Positions 18,296 through 26,871 of a DNA stretch of 64,000 bases are shown here, piece by piece. The stretch is from Candidatus Cloacimonas sp. (lineage in GTDB: Bacteria > Cloacimonadota > Cloacimonadia > Cloacimonadales > Cloacimonadaceae): the NCBI GenBank assembly GCA_023227825.1, contig JALOCJ010000005.1:62001-126000 (forward strand), written 5' to 3'. The notes under the pieces are model-generated. The model made no database searches, was not told the origin of the DNA, and saw nothing but the letters and a program-made list of their open reading frames with translations. Numbering within the stretch: position 1 is the stretch's first letter; each line of letters opens with the position of its first letter. A program made the translations under genes and the position numbers.

Positions 18296-18649
18296 CTAAA
18301 AAATAAGCTGAGGATTGCGAAAAATATAAACAACTGCTACAATCACAATAATTACAATAATGATAAATAACCAATTTCGCTGGACAAATTTTACTAAAAC
18401 CGGTCTATGTTTTCGTCTGTGAGGCATCTGAACTTTCTTATGGGGAAAAAGTCGTGCCCAAAAAGGCCTTTTCAACTTTGCATTGATCCTTAGAGAATGC
18501 TGATCAGGCCTTAGCCATTTAACTTTTCCCTCTTCATTCAAATAAGGTTTAAAACCTAAAGAAGTATAATACTTTTTTTGGGCTTCAGTATATCCTTTAA
18601 CTTCATCTATTTCAAGTTCTTGCAGTATTGCAGCGTGTTTTCTTGCCAT
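18296..18649 (-). CDS. Small C-terminally anchored membrane protein
   Basis: The protein has 117 residues. Residues 1-85 are hydrophilic and basic (KLKRPFWARLFPHKKVQ). Residues ~92-110 form one membrane segment (WLFIIIVIIVIVAVVYIF) with a short tail. I do not recognise the family. It is the first gene of the surE-pcm run, 14 bases upstream of the surE TTG. Confidence 0.6.
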   Translation of the reverse strand: MARKHAAILQELEIDEVKGYTEAQKKYYTSLGFKPYLNEEGKVKWLRPDQHSLRINAKLKRPFWARLFPHKKVQMPHRRKHRPVLVKFVQRNWLFIIIVIIVIVAVVYIFRNPQLIF

Positions 18650-18853
18650 AAATTATTCCTCTTTTATCATTGTCAATTTAATCAACTATTTCTGTCAAGC
18701 CAAAAAAATCTGATAACACCTGAATAAAATGGTAATAAGAAGGAAAATTGGAGCTTGGTATGCGGGAGATAAAACTTTTTAATTGACAGAAATAGGGCTA
18801 TTTTTTCATTGATTTCCATTAGTTACATTAATTTGTTTGGAAAGGATAAATCA

Positions 18854-19192
18854 ATGGTCTTATACACGATTGCCTTAATTATCCATGTGATAATCTGTGT
18901 TGCTCTGGTTCTTGTAATATTAGCTCAGACCTCTAAAGGAGGTTTGGATTCTAATTTAGGCGGGGCAGCAATGAATGTTTTCGGGGGAAGCGGTGCTTCC
19001 AAGTTTTTGAAAAAATGGACACAAATTCTGGCAGTAGTTTTTGCTGCATCTTGTTTATTACTTGCCTTTTTGGTAAAAAATATTGAATCAAGTGCTCTTA
19101 CCGACATTCAATCCCGGCAAAAAAAGATTAAAGATACCGAACAAAAATCTGCACCTGCTAATCCTATACAAAAACCTGCAACAACAAAATAA
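18854..19192 (+). CDS. secG: Preprotein translocase subunit SecG
   Basis: The protein has 112 residues from the ATG at 18854, which has AAAGGA upstream; an earlier ATG at 18809 adds 15 residues with no support. Two membrane helices (VLYTIALIIHVIICVALVLVI, and ILAVVFAASCLLLAFLV) flank the hallmark loop LAQTSKGGLDSNLGG. The C-terminus is a short charged tail. SecG assists SecYEG-dependent export. tRNA-Leu follows 10 bases downstream and is probably on the same transcript. Confidence 0.93.
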   Translation: MVLYTIALIIHVIICVALVLVILAQTSKGGLDSNLGGAAMNVFGGSGASKFLKKWTQILAVVFAASCLLLAFLVKNIESSALTDIQSRQKKIKDTEQKSAPANPIQKPATTK

Positions 19193-19202
19193 GATATAAA
19201 AA

Positions 19203-19290
19203 GCAGAAGTGGTGGAATTGGCAGACACGCAAGACTAAGGATCTTGTGCCTGTTAAAGGTGTGCGGGTTCAAATCCCGCCTTCTGCACCA
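19203..19290 (+). tRNA. tRNA-Leu (anticodon AAG)
   Basis: The acceptor stem is GCAGAAG (19203-19209) with CTTCTGC (19280-19286), and discriminator A plus an encoded CCA follow. The T arm is GCGGG-TTCAAAT-CCCGC. A long variable arm marks a class II tRNA, and the TGGTGGAATTGGCAGACACG region is typical of bacterial tRNA-Leu. The anticodon stem CAAGA/TCTTG encloses the loop CTAAGGA, giving anticodon AAG. An A at position 34 is unusual for bacterial Leu, which normally uses GAG. Confidence 0.93.
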
Positions 19291-19303
19291 TTTTTTATGG
19301 AAG

Positions 19304-19329
19304 CGGAGCTATTTTTAGCTCCGTTTTTT
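19304..19329 (+). terminator. Rho-independent terminator after secG/tRNA-Leu
   Basis: CGGAGCTA (19304-19311), a TTTT loop and TAGCTCCG (19316-19323) are followed by six T. Confidence 0.9.
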
Positions 19330-19454
19330 GTAACTAAAAATTTTTTTGCCTCAGTAATTTATTGATATATGAGTTTAATATCCTCCTGTTACATTGTTAT
19401 TGACAATATAATCAGGGAAAAAGATAAGGAATAAAAGAAAAAGCAGGAGTTGGT

Positions 19455-19904
19455 TTGAAACGATTTAGCTTAGTTCTGCTCTTAATTCTGTTATGCAGTT
19501 GTATTTTTGCACAACCGGTTAAGAAGAATCCAAACAAAGCAGTATTGTATTCTATTATTCCCGGAGGAGGACAAATATACAATAAGGCATATATCAAAGC
19601 CAGTGCTATAATTGGAATTCAGACCTATTTAATTGCTACTGCAATTCATAATGATGCTAAAGTTCAGGATTATAGAGAAAAAATCAATTCCACCAGCGAT
19701 GAAATATTACTTGCGGAATATAGAGATAAACAAAAGCAATACAAAGAAAAGCGGACTCGTGATTTTTGGTGGATGGGATTAACTCTGGCATTTTCTACCC
19801 TTGATGCTTATATTGATGCACATCTTTCCAATTTTAAGGAAGAAAAGGAAAAAATCCATATCCGCTTTGAAGAAGAAACTCTTCTTTTGGAATATAACTT
19901 TTAG
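19455..19904 (+). CDS. DUF5683-like membrane protein
   Basis: The protein has 149 residues. The start is a TTG at 19455 with CAGGAG in front. A signal peptide ends near CSCIFAQP (residue ~20). The segment NKAVLYSIIPGGGQIYNKAYIKASAIIG (residues 27-54) matches the DUF5683/P-G-x-G-Q hallmark of small envelope proteins. Two weak membrane segments follow, around a charged loop. Its function is unknown. The next gene begins 15 bases after its stop, so the two are probably translated together. Confidence 0.65.
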   Translation: MKRFSLVLLLILLCSCIFAQPVKKNPNKAVLYSIIPGGGQIYNKAYIKASAIIGIQTYLIATAIHNDAKVQDYREKINSTSDEILLAEYRDKQKQYKEKRTRDFWWMGLTLAFSTLDAYIDAHLSNFKEEKEKIHIRFEEETLLLEYNF

Positions 19905-19919
19905 TAAGGGCATAAATCT

Positions 19920-20702
19920 GTGCGTAAATCATTATTTCTTATTCTGTTGCTCCTTTTTGCCTGCACACAATCCTCAAAAACTATAAGTACAAAAGAATTT
20001 GAACATCATATTTGGGAACTTACTAACCAAAAACGTTCAGCTTATAATTTGCCTCTTCTTTTGTATGATGAGGGTTTAGCTGATTTAGCCCGTTTGCATA
20101 GTTCCAATATGTTCAATTTTGATTTCTTTGCGCATAAAGACCATCTTGGGTATCTTGTAGATGACCGAAAAAAGAAATACTATCCTCAATTAGTTGTTTC
20201 TTCTATTGGAGAGAATTTAGCTAAATTCGTGAACAGTGCAAAAGTTTTTACTCCTGAAGAAGTAGTTAGCAGTTGGATGAATTCTCCTGAGCACAAAGAA
20301 AATATTTTGAACCCTACTTACACTCATTTAGGAGTAGGTGTTTTTACTAAAGATGAAGTGCTTTTGGTTACTCAGAATTTTGCTACTCCGGTAGTGAAGT
20401 TACTGTCAGAAATTCCTGACCAGCTTGAACCTCAATATCAATATCAATTACTGTTTGAATATATGTCTACAAAGCCCGCTAAAGAACTGAAAGCTGTGCT
20501 GAATTTTCCTGATATGAGATTTAAATACAATATAGATGACAGGTCTTATACCGTTGGTATGAAACCTGTTCCTTTGCAGTGGATTGGAGAAAAACAGTTG
20601 GAAGTGATTATTGATTTTCCAGCAGGTAGAGGTAATTATGTTCTTTGTTTCGGTTTCAACAATTTTTATTGGGAGGAAGGAATAAAGCTGAAAGTTAAAT
20701 AG
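19920..20702 (+). CDS. CAP/SCP-domain lipoprotein
   Basis: The protein has 260 residues and starts with a GTG. The lipobox LLFAC puts the lipidated Cys at residue 15. Residues ~25-165 are a CAP (cysteine-rich secretory/PR-1) domain: LADLARLHSSNMFNFDFFAHKD with the conserved His, SIGENLAKF, and SWMNSPEHKENILNPTYTHLGVG. The C-terminal ~90 residues look like a separate beta-rich domain. Bacterial CAP proteins are envelope proteins of mostly unknown substrate. Confidence 0.82.
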   Translation: MRKSLFLILLLLFACTQSSKTISTKEFEHHIWELTNQKRSAYNLPLLLYDEGLADLARLHSSNMFNFDFFAHKDHLGYLVDDRKKKYYPQLVVSSIGENLAKFVNSAKVFTPEEVVSSWMNSPEHKENILNPTYTHLGVGVFTKDEVLLVTQNFATPVVKLLSEIPDQLEPQYQYQLLFEYMSTKPAKELKAVLNFPDMRFKYNIDDRSYTVGMKPVPLQWIGEKQLEVIIDFPAGRGNYVLCFGFNNFYWEEGIKLKVK

Positions 20703-20897
20703 AGTTAACCACTTAACAGTTGAAGTGAAAAAAGTGTAAAAGTGCAAAGGTGAAACAAAAACTGAGTAAGAAATAACAGAAAGTTGAAGTCCCCCTCAAT
20801 TATAAGAACAAAAGAGCAAGTTAATCTTTTAGTTTATAATACAAATAACACGATAACTTGTGAACGAACAGAAGGTCGTTCTTACTGAGTAATAACT

Positions 20898-21668
20898 TCA
20901 TATTTCCAGTTCAACAAAAACGGGGCAGTGGTCTGAACCCTCAATATCTTGCCTGATTCCAGCTTTTTTAATATGTTCAATTTCTTCTTTATTTACCCAA
21001 AAATAATCCAGTCGCCAACCTACATTTCTGGGTCTGGCTTTTGTTCTATAGCTCCACCAGGTATATTGTTCAGGGCTTTTATCAAAATAGCGGAAAGTAT
21101 CTATCCAACCCATTTCTGCAATTTTATCCAGCCAAGCACGTTCAATAGGTAAAAAACCGCTGGTCTTTTCATTTTCTTTTGGATTGGCAAGGTCTATAGG
21201 ATGGTGAGCAGTATTGAAATCACCACCAACTAAAATTATTTTGCCAGAAGTTCTTTTTTCCTCCATAACTTCCAGGCAGCGATCATAAAAGCGGAGTTTA
21301 TAGTTCAAGCGTTCATCATCTTTTTGTCCATTAGGAAAATAGATATTAAAATAGATAAAATCAGTATATTCGGCAATATTAATTCTACCTTCGTTATCAA
21401 ATTCCGGATTGCCAAATCCTGTGGAAAAGCTTAAAGGAAGCAGTTTTGTAAATAAGCCGGTTCCTGAATACCCTTTGCGCAAACTATGCGACCAATAAAT
21501 AAGGTATTCATTTAAAGTGTTAAGTTCTTCAGGGATTTGATGTTCCTGCAATTTTGTTTCCTGAATTCCTAAAATATCGGGCTGTTCTTTTTGGATAATT
21601 TCTATAAAACCCTTATTCAAAGCAGCACGTAATCCATTAACATTCCAAGACCAAAGTAATAATTTCAA
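20898..21668 (-). CDS. xth: Exodeoxyribonuclease III
   Basis: The protein has 256 residues of the EEP nuclease family. SWNVNGLRAAL carries Asn10 and IQETKL carries the metal-binding Glu37. Further motifs are VGGDFNTAH, the family-typical NEKTSGFLPIERAWLD, RNVGWRLDYFWVN and the catalytic GSDHCPV. The length and the W-R-x-D-Y-F segment match ExoA/XthA base-excision repair enzymes that cleave abasic sites and trim 3' blocks. It stands alone between convergent and divergent neighbours. Confidence 0.92.
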   Translation of the reverse strand: MKLLLWSWNVNGLRAALNKGFIEIIQKEQPDILGIQETKLQEHQIPEELNTLNEYLIYWSHSLRKGYSGTGLFTKLLPLSFSTGFGNPEFDNEGRINIAEYTDFIYFNIYFPNGQKDDERLNYKLRFYDRCLEVMEEKRTSGKIILVGGDFNTAHHPIDLANPKENEKTSGFLPIERAWLDKIAEMGWIDTFRYFDKSPEQYTWWSYRTKARPRNVGWRLDYFWVNKEEIEHIKKAGIRQDIEGSDHCPVFVELEI

Positions 21669-21825
21669 AAAAAACTCCTTCTTTCTAACCTCAACCGGTT
21701 TTTATGTTTAAGTAATTCCTTTTTTAGAAAAGGCATTCATCTAATATAATAATTTAGTTATTGCCTGCAGGCAAGTTATTATCCTGCTTGACACAGAGAT
21801 GGCATTTATTTTTTTAGATTGCTAA

Positions 21826-24249
21826 ATGAAAAATAAGAAAATCTGTCTGTTACTGATACCTTTACTGTTGCTAACAGGTCTTTCGCTTTTTGCTCAAAAC
21901 GAAGCAAGAAATTCTGCTTTGTCTGATTCCCTATTTCCCGAAATTCCTGATAGCTTGAAAATTAATTTAATAGAGACGGATTCGCTTTTTTATAAGGCAG
22001 ATAGCATTCATTTTGAATATGATACGGAAATTATTAAGCTTTTTGGCAAGCCCCGCATTAATTATCAGGATACAGAAATTATTGCCGATTCCATCACCGT
22101 AGACATCAAAAAAGAACGCGCTTTCAGCTATGGTCCTACCAAAATGAGAGATGGAGAGCAATTACTTTTAGGTTCCAATGTTCGTTATGATGTTAAAACT
22201 CAAACCGGTATTTTGAATAATGGATACAGCTTAATTGAAGATGGTTATTACACTGGAAGCGAACTTCGTAAAGTTGATAAGGATATTTATGATATAGATG
22301 GTGGCACTTTTACCAATTGTGATTTGGAAGAGCCATCTTTTTGGTTTTGGTCAAAACAATTAAGAGTTTACAAGGGAGATAAAATTGTCGGAAAACCGGT
22401 AATTGGTTATGTAAATCACTTTCCGGCATTCTTTTTTCCTTTTATTATAATTCCTATCAGGCAGGGAAGGCATCCCGGTTTTCTTATTCCTTCTCCTGAT
22501 TATAATAATGTAGATGGTTTTGTGATCCGAAATTTAGCTTTATATTATCCTTATCGTGATTATGCCGATTTTGTTCTGGGCTTTGATATTATGGAAAAAA
22601 CCGGTTGGAAAGGTCATTTTGATACCGAATACCTGAAACGCTATGCTTTTTCTGGAAATTTTAATGCTGCTTTTCAACACAGCGTAGATGAATACAGCAC
22701 TTTTGACGATTGGTCATTACAGGGAAATCATCATCAAGACCTTCCAGAAAAGTCATCTTTGGATGCAACTATCAATTTTGTAAGTAATAAACGCATTTGG
22801 GAAAGCAGCAGTGATGTAGACCAAAGTTTAGCTCAAAGATTAACTTCCAGTGTTTCCTATTCCAAACCGATTGGTTCTTCATATTTAAATGCCGGCAGCT
22901 ATTTTACGCAGGATTTGATCAATGATACTGCTTCTTTATCTTTACCGAGTGCGTCTTTTTTCTTGTCCAGTAGACCCGTTTCTGAACTTTTTAATGTATC
23001 TTCCGATTCCTGGTTAAGCAATTTTAATTATCGCTATAATGTATATTTAGAACATACAGGGAATTTAAGAGAAAAGAATTATTCTTTAAGTGATTTTTTC
23101 TGGGATAACACAATTGATCCTGCAGATACAACAGGAATTAGGATGCTGAATGAACATCATTTGGGAATAAAACAAAATGCCGGAATTTCTCATAATTCCA
23201 ATTTATTCGGATGGTTAACTTTAGGTAAGAATTTTGACTATACGGAAGCGTGGATGGATAGAGATAGAAATGATGATAAATTTGCCAGAGGTTATGCCTG
23301 GACTGCATCTGCAAATGCCAGATTTAATTTGTACGGTTTGCGAAATTTTAAAAATTTCCCTATTAATTCTATTCGGCATATAATTACACCTAATATCGGC
23401 TATTCCTATCAACCGGATACTAGGAAGAATTCCGATTTATACAGTTTTGGCAGTATCGGAGTAAGCAATTCCCAAGAGGCATCCAATCTAACTTTTAATT
23501 TAGATAATACTTGGCAGATGAAATACGGCAAAAAAGGAAACGAAACAAAACTTAACGACCTTTTATTTTGGCGAATGGGAACTAATGCCAATCTGAAAAA
23601 AAAGGATAAACCCTTTTCTAACATAGCACATACACTATATTTCAAACCAGGAAGTTTTAACTTGGGAACTCTATCTTTAAATGAAGGAAAATATAAGCTT
23701 GGCAGTTTAAAACTTAGCTATTCCTCACAATTTAGCGCATCTCAAGATCCCTATAAAATTCAGTGGGACAAAATGAACTTAAGGAATCAATATTTTTCTC
23801 AGGGAATAGTTCTTAGCGGTTCTGCACCTTACAACAGATATTTTTCTGCTCCTAAAAACAAAAGTTTTGAGGATTTTGAAAGTTCCGATTCTCAAAAATC
23901 AGTTTTGGAATATATGCAAGAAACTGCAGGAACCAGTGACTGGAGTTTTTCCATCAGTCAAAATATCTATGCCGATAAAGATATTTTTCATTCCGCAACC
24001 AGTAGTTTGAGATCAAGCTTAACCTGTAAAATCACGCAAAACTGGAGATTATCTTACACCAATTATTATAACCTGAAGACAAATGATATGCTTTCTCAAA
24101 CACTTTCTTTTTCCCGAGACCTGCATTGCTGGAAAATGGATGTAAATATCACTTTGAGAAATGATTACTGGGATTACCGAATTTCCCTGTTTAATACTTT
24201 GTTACCGGACGCTTTAAGGTTTCAAACCCATGACAGCAAAAGATATTAA
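21826..24249 (+). CDS. lptD: LPS-assembly outer-membrane protein LptD
   Basis: The protein has 807 residues and a signal peptide (1-24, ending LFAQN). Residues ~55-190 form the periplasmic LptA/OstA-like beta-jellyroll, with repeated IIADSITVD, LLLGSNVRYD and GILNNGYSLIEDGYYTG. From residue 195 comes the typical VNHFPAFFFPFIIIPIRQGRHPGFLIP entry into a large beta barrel. The protein inserts LPS into the outer leaflet. The 3' end overlaps gmhB by 20 bases. A TTGACA at 21788-21793 may belong to its promoter. Confidence 0.88.
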   Translation: MKNKKICLLLIPLLLLTGLSLFAQNEARNSALSDSLFPEIPDSLKINLIETDSLFYKADSIHFEYDTEIIKLFGKPRINYQDTEIIADSITVDIKKERAFSYGPTKMRDGEQLLLGSNVRYDVKTQTGILNNGYSLIEDGYYTGSELRKVDKDIYDIDGGTFTNCDLEEPSFWFWSKQLRVYKGDKIVGKPVIGYVNHFPAFFFPFIIIPIRQGRHPGFLIPSPDYNNVDGFVIRNLALYYPYRDYADFVLGFDIMEKTGWKGHFDTEYLKRYAFSGNFNAAFQHSVDEYSTFDDWSLQGNHHQDLPEKSSLDATINFVSNKRIWESSSDVDQSLAQRLTSSVSYSKPIGSSYLNAGSYFTQDLINDTASLSLPSASFFLSSRPVSELFNVSSDSWLSNFNYRYNVYLEHTGNLREKNYSLSDFFWDNTIDPADTTGIRMLNEHHLGIKQNAGISHNSNLFGWLTLGKNFDYTEAWMDRDRNDDKFARGYAWTASANARFNLYGLRNFKNFPINSIRHIITPNIGYSYQPDTRKNSDLYSFGSIGVSNSQEASNLTFNLDNTWQMKYGKKGNETKLNDLLFWRMGTNANLKKKDKPFSNIAHTLYFKPGSFNLGTLSLNEGKYKLGSLKLSYSSQFSASQDPYKIQWDKMNLRNQYFSQGIVLSGSAPYNRYFSAPKNKSFEDFESSDSQKSVLEYMQETAGTSDWSFSISQNIYADKDIFHSATSSLRSSLTCKITQNWRLSYTNYYNLKTNDMLSQTLSFSRDLHCWKMDVNITLRNDYWDYRISLFNTLLPDALRFQTHDSKRY

Positions 24250-24820
24250 ACGCGCTATTTTTTTAGACCGGGATGGTGTTATAAGTCCTGATGATTTTGG
24301 CTATTTAAGTAATCCGGAAGAATATCATCTTTATCCTTACACAATTGAGGCGTTAAAGATATTTAAAGAACTAAATTTTTTGCTTTTCGTGGTTACTAAT
24401 CAGTCCGGAATTGCCAGGGGTTATTTTACTATTGACGATCTGGAAAAAGTGCTGGCAAAAATGCGTTCTTTACTTTCCGCAGGAGGAATAGAGCTTGATG
24501 GCGTTTATTATTCCCCTTATTATAAAGACGGAATCGTTCCACCATATAATATTGATCACATAGATCGCAAACCAGGCATTGGAATGTTCAAAAAGGCATA
24601 TTCCGAGTTTCATTTTCAAATAGAGGGTTCCTATATGATTGGAGACCGCATTAGTGATCTTGGTTTCGGCAAAAATGCTCAGCTCAAAAATATCTTGCTG
24701 TTGACAGGGAATGGAGAAAAGGACTTTATAAAAATTCTGGAAACGGATGATTTAAGACCAGATTTTGTCTGCGAGAATTTATTGACCGCCGCTAAACTAA
24801 TTAGAGATTATAAGTTATGA
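24230..24820 (+). CDS. gmhB: D-glycero-D-manno-heptose 1,7-bisphosphate 7-phosphatase-like HAD phosphatase
   Basis: The protein has 196 residues. FLDRDGVIS supplies the nucleophile Asp13 and acid Asp15. VVTNQSGIARGYFT near residue 62 is the GmhB/HisB-type signature. KPGIGMFKKA and YMIGDRISDLGFG complete the HAD site. The expected Zn loop is reduced: only tyrosines and prolines appear around YYSPYYKDG, not the CxH-CxC set. It would make heptose-phosphate for the LPS core, which fits its overlap with lptD. Histidinol-phosphatase or another sugar phosphatase is possible. Confidence 0.8.
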   Translation: MTAKDIKRAIFLDRDGVISPDDFGYLSNPEEYHLYPYTIEALKIFKELNFLLFVVTNQSGIARGYFTIDDLEKVLAKMRSLLSAGGIELDGVYYSPYYKDGIVPPYNIDHIDRKPGIGMFKKAYSEFHFQIEGSYMIGDRISDLGFGKNAQLKNILLLTGNGEKDFIKILETDDLRPDFVCENLLTAAKLIRDYKL

Positions 24821-25626
24821 AACTTTCCACTCATTACAGCGAAACCAAATTCAAGTCCTTTACCTTTGAGGAACAGATAGGGGCATTGAATAAACTTATC
24901 TTATCATTAGAACAGAATTTAACGGAAGCGGAAAAACGCTCTCAGATAATTGAGCATATTTTGGAATTATATCTTTTGGTGGAAAAACCCTTACCTCAAA
25001 AAATGCAGCTCTTTATAAAAGAATTAAATCCTCACTTAAGTCCTCATCAATTATTGAATAAACTCTATTTTTACTGTGATGGAGCTATCAGAAAAGATAG
25101 TCAGATGGCACTTCAAACGGAAAAAGGAAAAGTTATTCTTGATCCTGATATGCGTCAAAAAGCAAAACAGATAACCGTGATTTGTGATAATTTACGCTCG
25201 GTTTTTAATGTTGGTTCTCTTTTTCGGACTGCGGAATGCTTAGGGATAGGAAAAATTATTGTCTGCGGAATAACCCCTACTCCGGAACATAGTAATATGC
25301 CAAAAACGGCTATGGGAACGGAAAAACTCGTTGCCTGGCAATATTTTCCCAGCACTACTGAAGCAATTGCTTTTTGCCATCAAGAAGGTTTTTTTATTTA
25401 TGCTCTGGACACGATAGATAATGCAAAAAGTGTATTTCAGACCGTTTATCAATTTCCTCTTGCGATTGTTATCGGAAATGAAGCTCTTGGCATAGAGCCA
25501 TCAATTTTAGAGCTTTGTGATGAATTTATCACTTTGCCTCAATTGGGTTGGAAAAATTCTTTAAATGTAGGCGTGGCAACAGGAATTGTCCTTTATCAAA
25601 TTCTGTTTGGAGGTTTTAATGGATAA
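24817..25626 (+). CDS. TrmH/SpoU-family RNA 2'-O-methyltransferase
   Basis: The protein has 269 residues. Residues 1-95 are a helical N-terminal region without clear relatives. From ~110 the SPOUT fold appears: DNLRSVFNVGSLFRTAECLG (motif 1), then AIVIGNEALGIEP (motif 2) and LPQLGWKNSLNVGVATGIVLYQ (motif 3) with the knot-forming Asn. It would methylate tRNA or rRNA. The target cannot be assigned. Its ATG overlaps the gmhB stop by 4 bases. Confidence 0.85.
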   Translation: MKLSTHYSETKFKSFTFEEQIGALNKLILSLEQNLTEAEKRSQIIEHILELYLLVEKPLPQKMQLFIKELNPHLSPHQLLNKLYFYCDGAIRKDSQMALQTEKGKVILDPDMRQKAKQITVICDNLRSVFNVGSLFRTAECLGIGKIIVCGITPTPEHSNMPKTAMGTEKLVAWQYFPSTTEAIAFCHQEGFFIYALDTIDNAKSVFQTVYQFPLAIVIGNEALGIEPSILELCDEFITLPQLGWKNSLNVGVATGIVLYQILFGGFNG

Positions 25627-26446
25627 CCTTGCTTATTTTGAAAAACTGCTTATTTTACTGCAAGAACATAGCCCTGTCTGGCAGGCAAATATTATTGAAA
25701 GCGATGGTTCAACTCCGGCAAAAACGGGAATGAAATTAGCCATTCCGTTAAAGGAAGAACCATTTGGCAATTTGGGTGGAGGGGAATTGGAACATACGGT
25801 TATAGAGAAAATTAGAAATGATAAACCCGGAAAAGCCACAATTTATATTTTTAATTTATCTGCAGATGGCTCTAAATCCGGAATTGAAACTTCTATGCTG
25901 TGCGGAGGTTATGTAAAAGTATATGTTGAACCGTTATTTTCCCCCGATAAACTTTATATTATTGGAGCGGGACATTGCGGCAAAGCATTAGGAAAATTAG
26001 CTTGCCTTTGCGGTTTTTATGTTGTCCTGATAGACAACCGAAAAGAAATTATTGATAATTTACCTGAGGATTGTTGTCATCGTGCTATACATCACGATTA
26101 TGCAAACCTGGCTGAGATTATTGATTTTAATCCCCATACTTGGATTGTGATTATGACTCAAGGTCACTTGCACGATAAAGAAGTTCTGGAACAATGCCTG
26201 AGAAAACCCTTTCGCTATTTGGGAATGATTGGCAGTAAAACAAAAGCAGCCGCTACTTTTACTAAATTGAAAGAAAAGGGATTTACCCCGGAAGAGCTGG
26301 CTAAATGCCATTCACCTGTAGGTTTACCTATCGGATCAAATACACCTTACGAAATTGCAGTGAGCATTATGGCAGAGCTTATCTCGTTGCGTAATCTTCA
26401 AGATAAAGAGGAAAAGAGTTTTGTTCACAAAGAGATAAAGAGATAA
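25619..26446 (+). CDS. xdhC: XdhC/CoxF-family protein
   Basis: The protein has 275 residues from the ATG at 25619, which has GGAGG 5 bases upstream and overlaps the previous stop by 8 bases. The N-terminal XdhC_CoxI domain contains ESDGSTPAKTGMKLAI and NLGGGELEH. The C-terminal Rossmann domain contains LYIIGAGHCGKALGKLA, VLIDNRKE, TQGHLHDKEVLEQCL and YLGMIGSKTKA. XdhC proteins help sulfurate and insert molybdenum cofactor into xanthine-dehydrogenase-type enzymes, none of which is in this window. The last ~10 residues (KSFVHKEIKR) are encoded by the repeat tract that follows, so the C-terminus has been remodelled by repeat growth. Confidence 0.8.
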   Translation: MDNLAYFEKLLILLQEHSPVWQANIIESDGSTPAKTGMKLAIPLKEEPFGNLGGGELEHTVIEKIRNDKPGKATIYIFNLSADGSKSGIETSMLCGGYVKVYVEPLFSPDKLYIIGAGHCGKALGKLACLCGFYVVLIDNRKEIIDNLPEDCCHRAIHHDYANLAEIIDFNPHTWIVIMTQGHLHDKEVLEQCLRKPFRYLGMIGSKTKAAATFTKLKEKGFTPEELAKCHSPVGLPIGSNTPYEIAVSIMAELISLRNLQDKEEKSFVHKEIKR

Positions 26447-26600
26447 AGAGAAAAAGAGTTTTATTCACAAAGAGAAAAAGAGATAAAGAGAAAAATGAAT
26501 TTTATTCACAAAGAGATAAAGAGGATAAAAGTATTATTCACAAAGAGATAAAGAGATAAAGAGGAAAAGAGTTTTTTTACAAAGAGAAAAAGAGAAAATA
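26401..26600 (+). repeat. Degenerate ~40-bp direct repeats of TTCACAAAGAGATAAAGAG type
   Basis: About five units begin with TTCACAAAGAG or a close variant (26424, 26464, 26505, 26537 and a decayed one near 26574). Each is followed by a variable number of AGATAAAG/AGAAAAAG blocks. The first unit lies inside the xdhC reading frame. The tract is purine-rich on the plus strand. Confidence 0.85.
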
Positions 26601-26611
26601 TCGCTGGAAAA

Positions 26612-26685
26612 GTTTTGATTTACAATTTTCACTTGCCTTCCCGAATACAATACCCCACAATATATTACTCTTACAACTGGAACTA
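26612..26685 (+). repeat. Partial copy of the dispersed element at 37371
   Basis: The segment starting GTTTTGATTTACAATTTTC resembles the left ~70 bases of 37371-37481 throughout (TTACAATTTTCACTT, TTCCC, AATACCCCACAA, CTTACAAC), at roughly three quarters identity by eye. The right inverted arm is missing here. Bases 26686-26812 show nothing else. Confidence 0.55.
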
Positions 26686-26812
26686 TATTTCAGCATAAAA
26701 TAAAGACATTTATTTCTCAGAGTTCTACAAACTCTTTGTCAAATAGGAACTTGCCAACCCATTTTTAACCAATTGCATTGTTTGAGTTTATACTGTGTTT
26801 TTTATCATCTGA

Positions 26813-26845
26813 TAAAAAAATAAGGCGGAGAAAGAAATCTCCGCC
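26813..26845 (-). terminator. Terminator of the hydrogenase operon
   Basis: GGCGGAGA (26824-26831) pairs with TCTCCGCC (26838-26845) around a 6-base loop. On the minus strand it runs into TTATTTTTTTA. It lies 27 bases past the last gene of the cluster. Confidence 0.9.
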
Positions 26846-26871
26846 TTTCTGTATCTTTTAGTAGTAGGAGT

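Noticed and set aside
26401..26600. Tandem repeats as a CRISPR or origin-like array
   Set aside because: The units decay quickly, share low-complexity purine blocks, and have no DnaA-box pattern or replication gene nearby.
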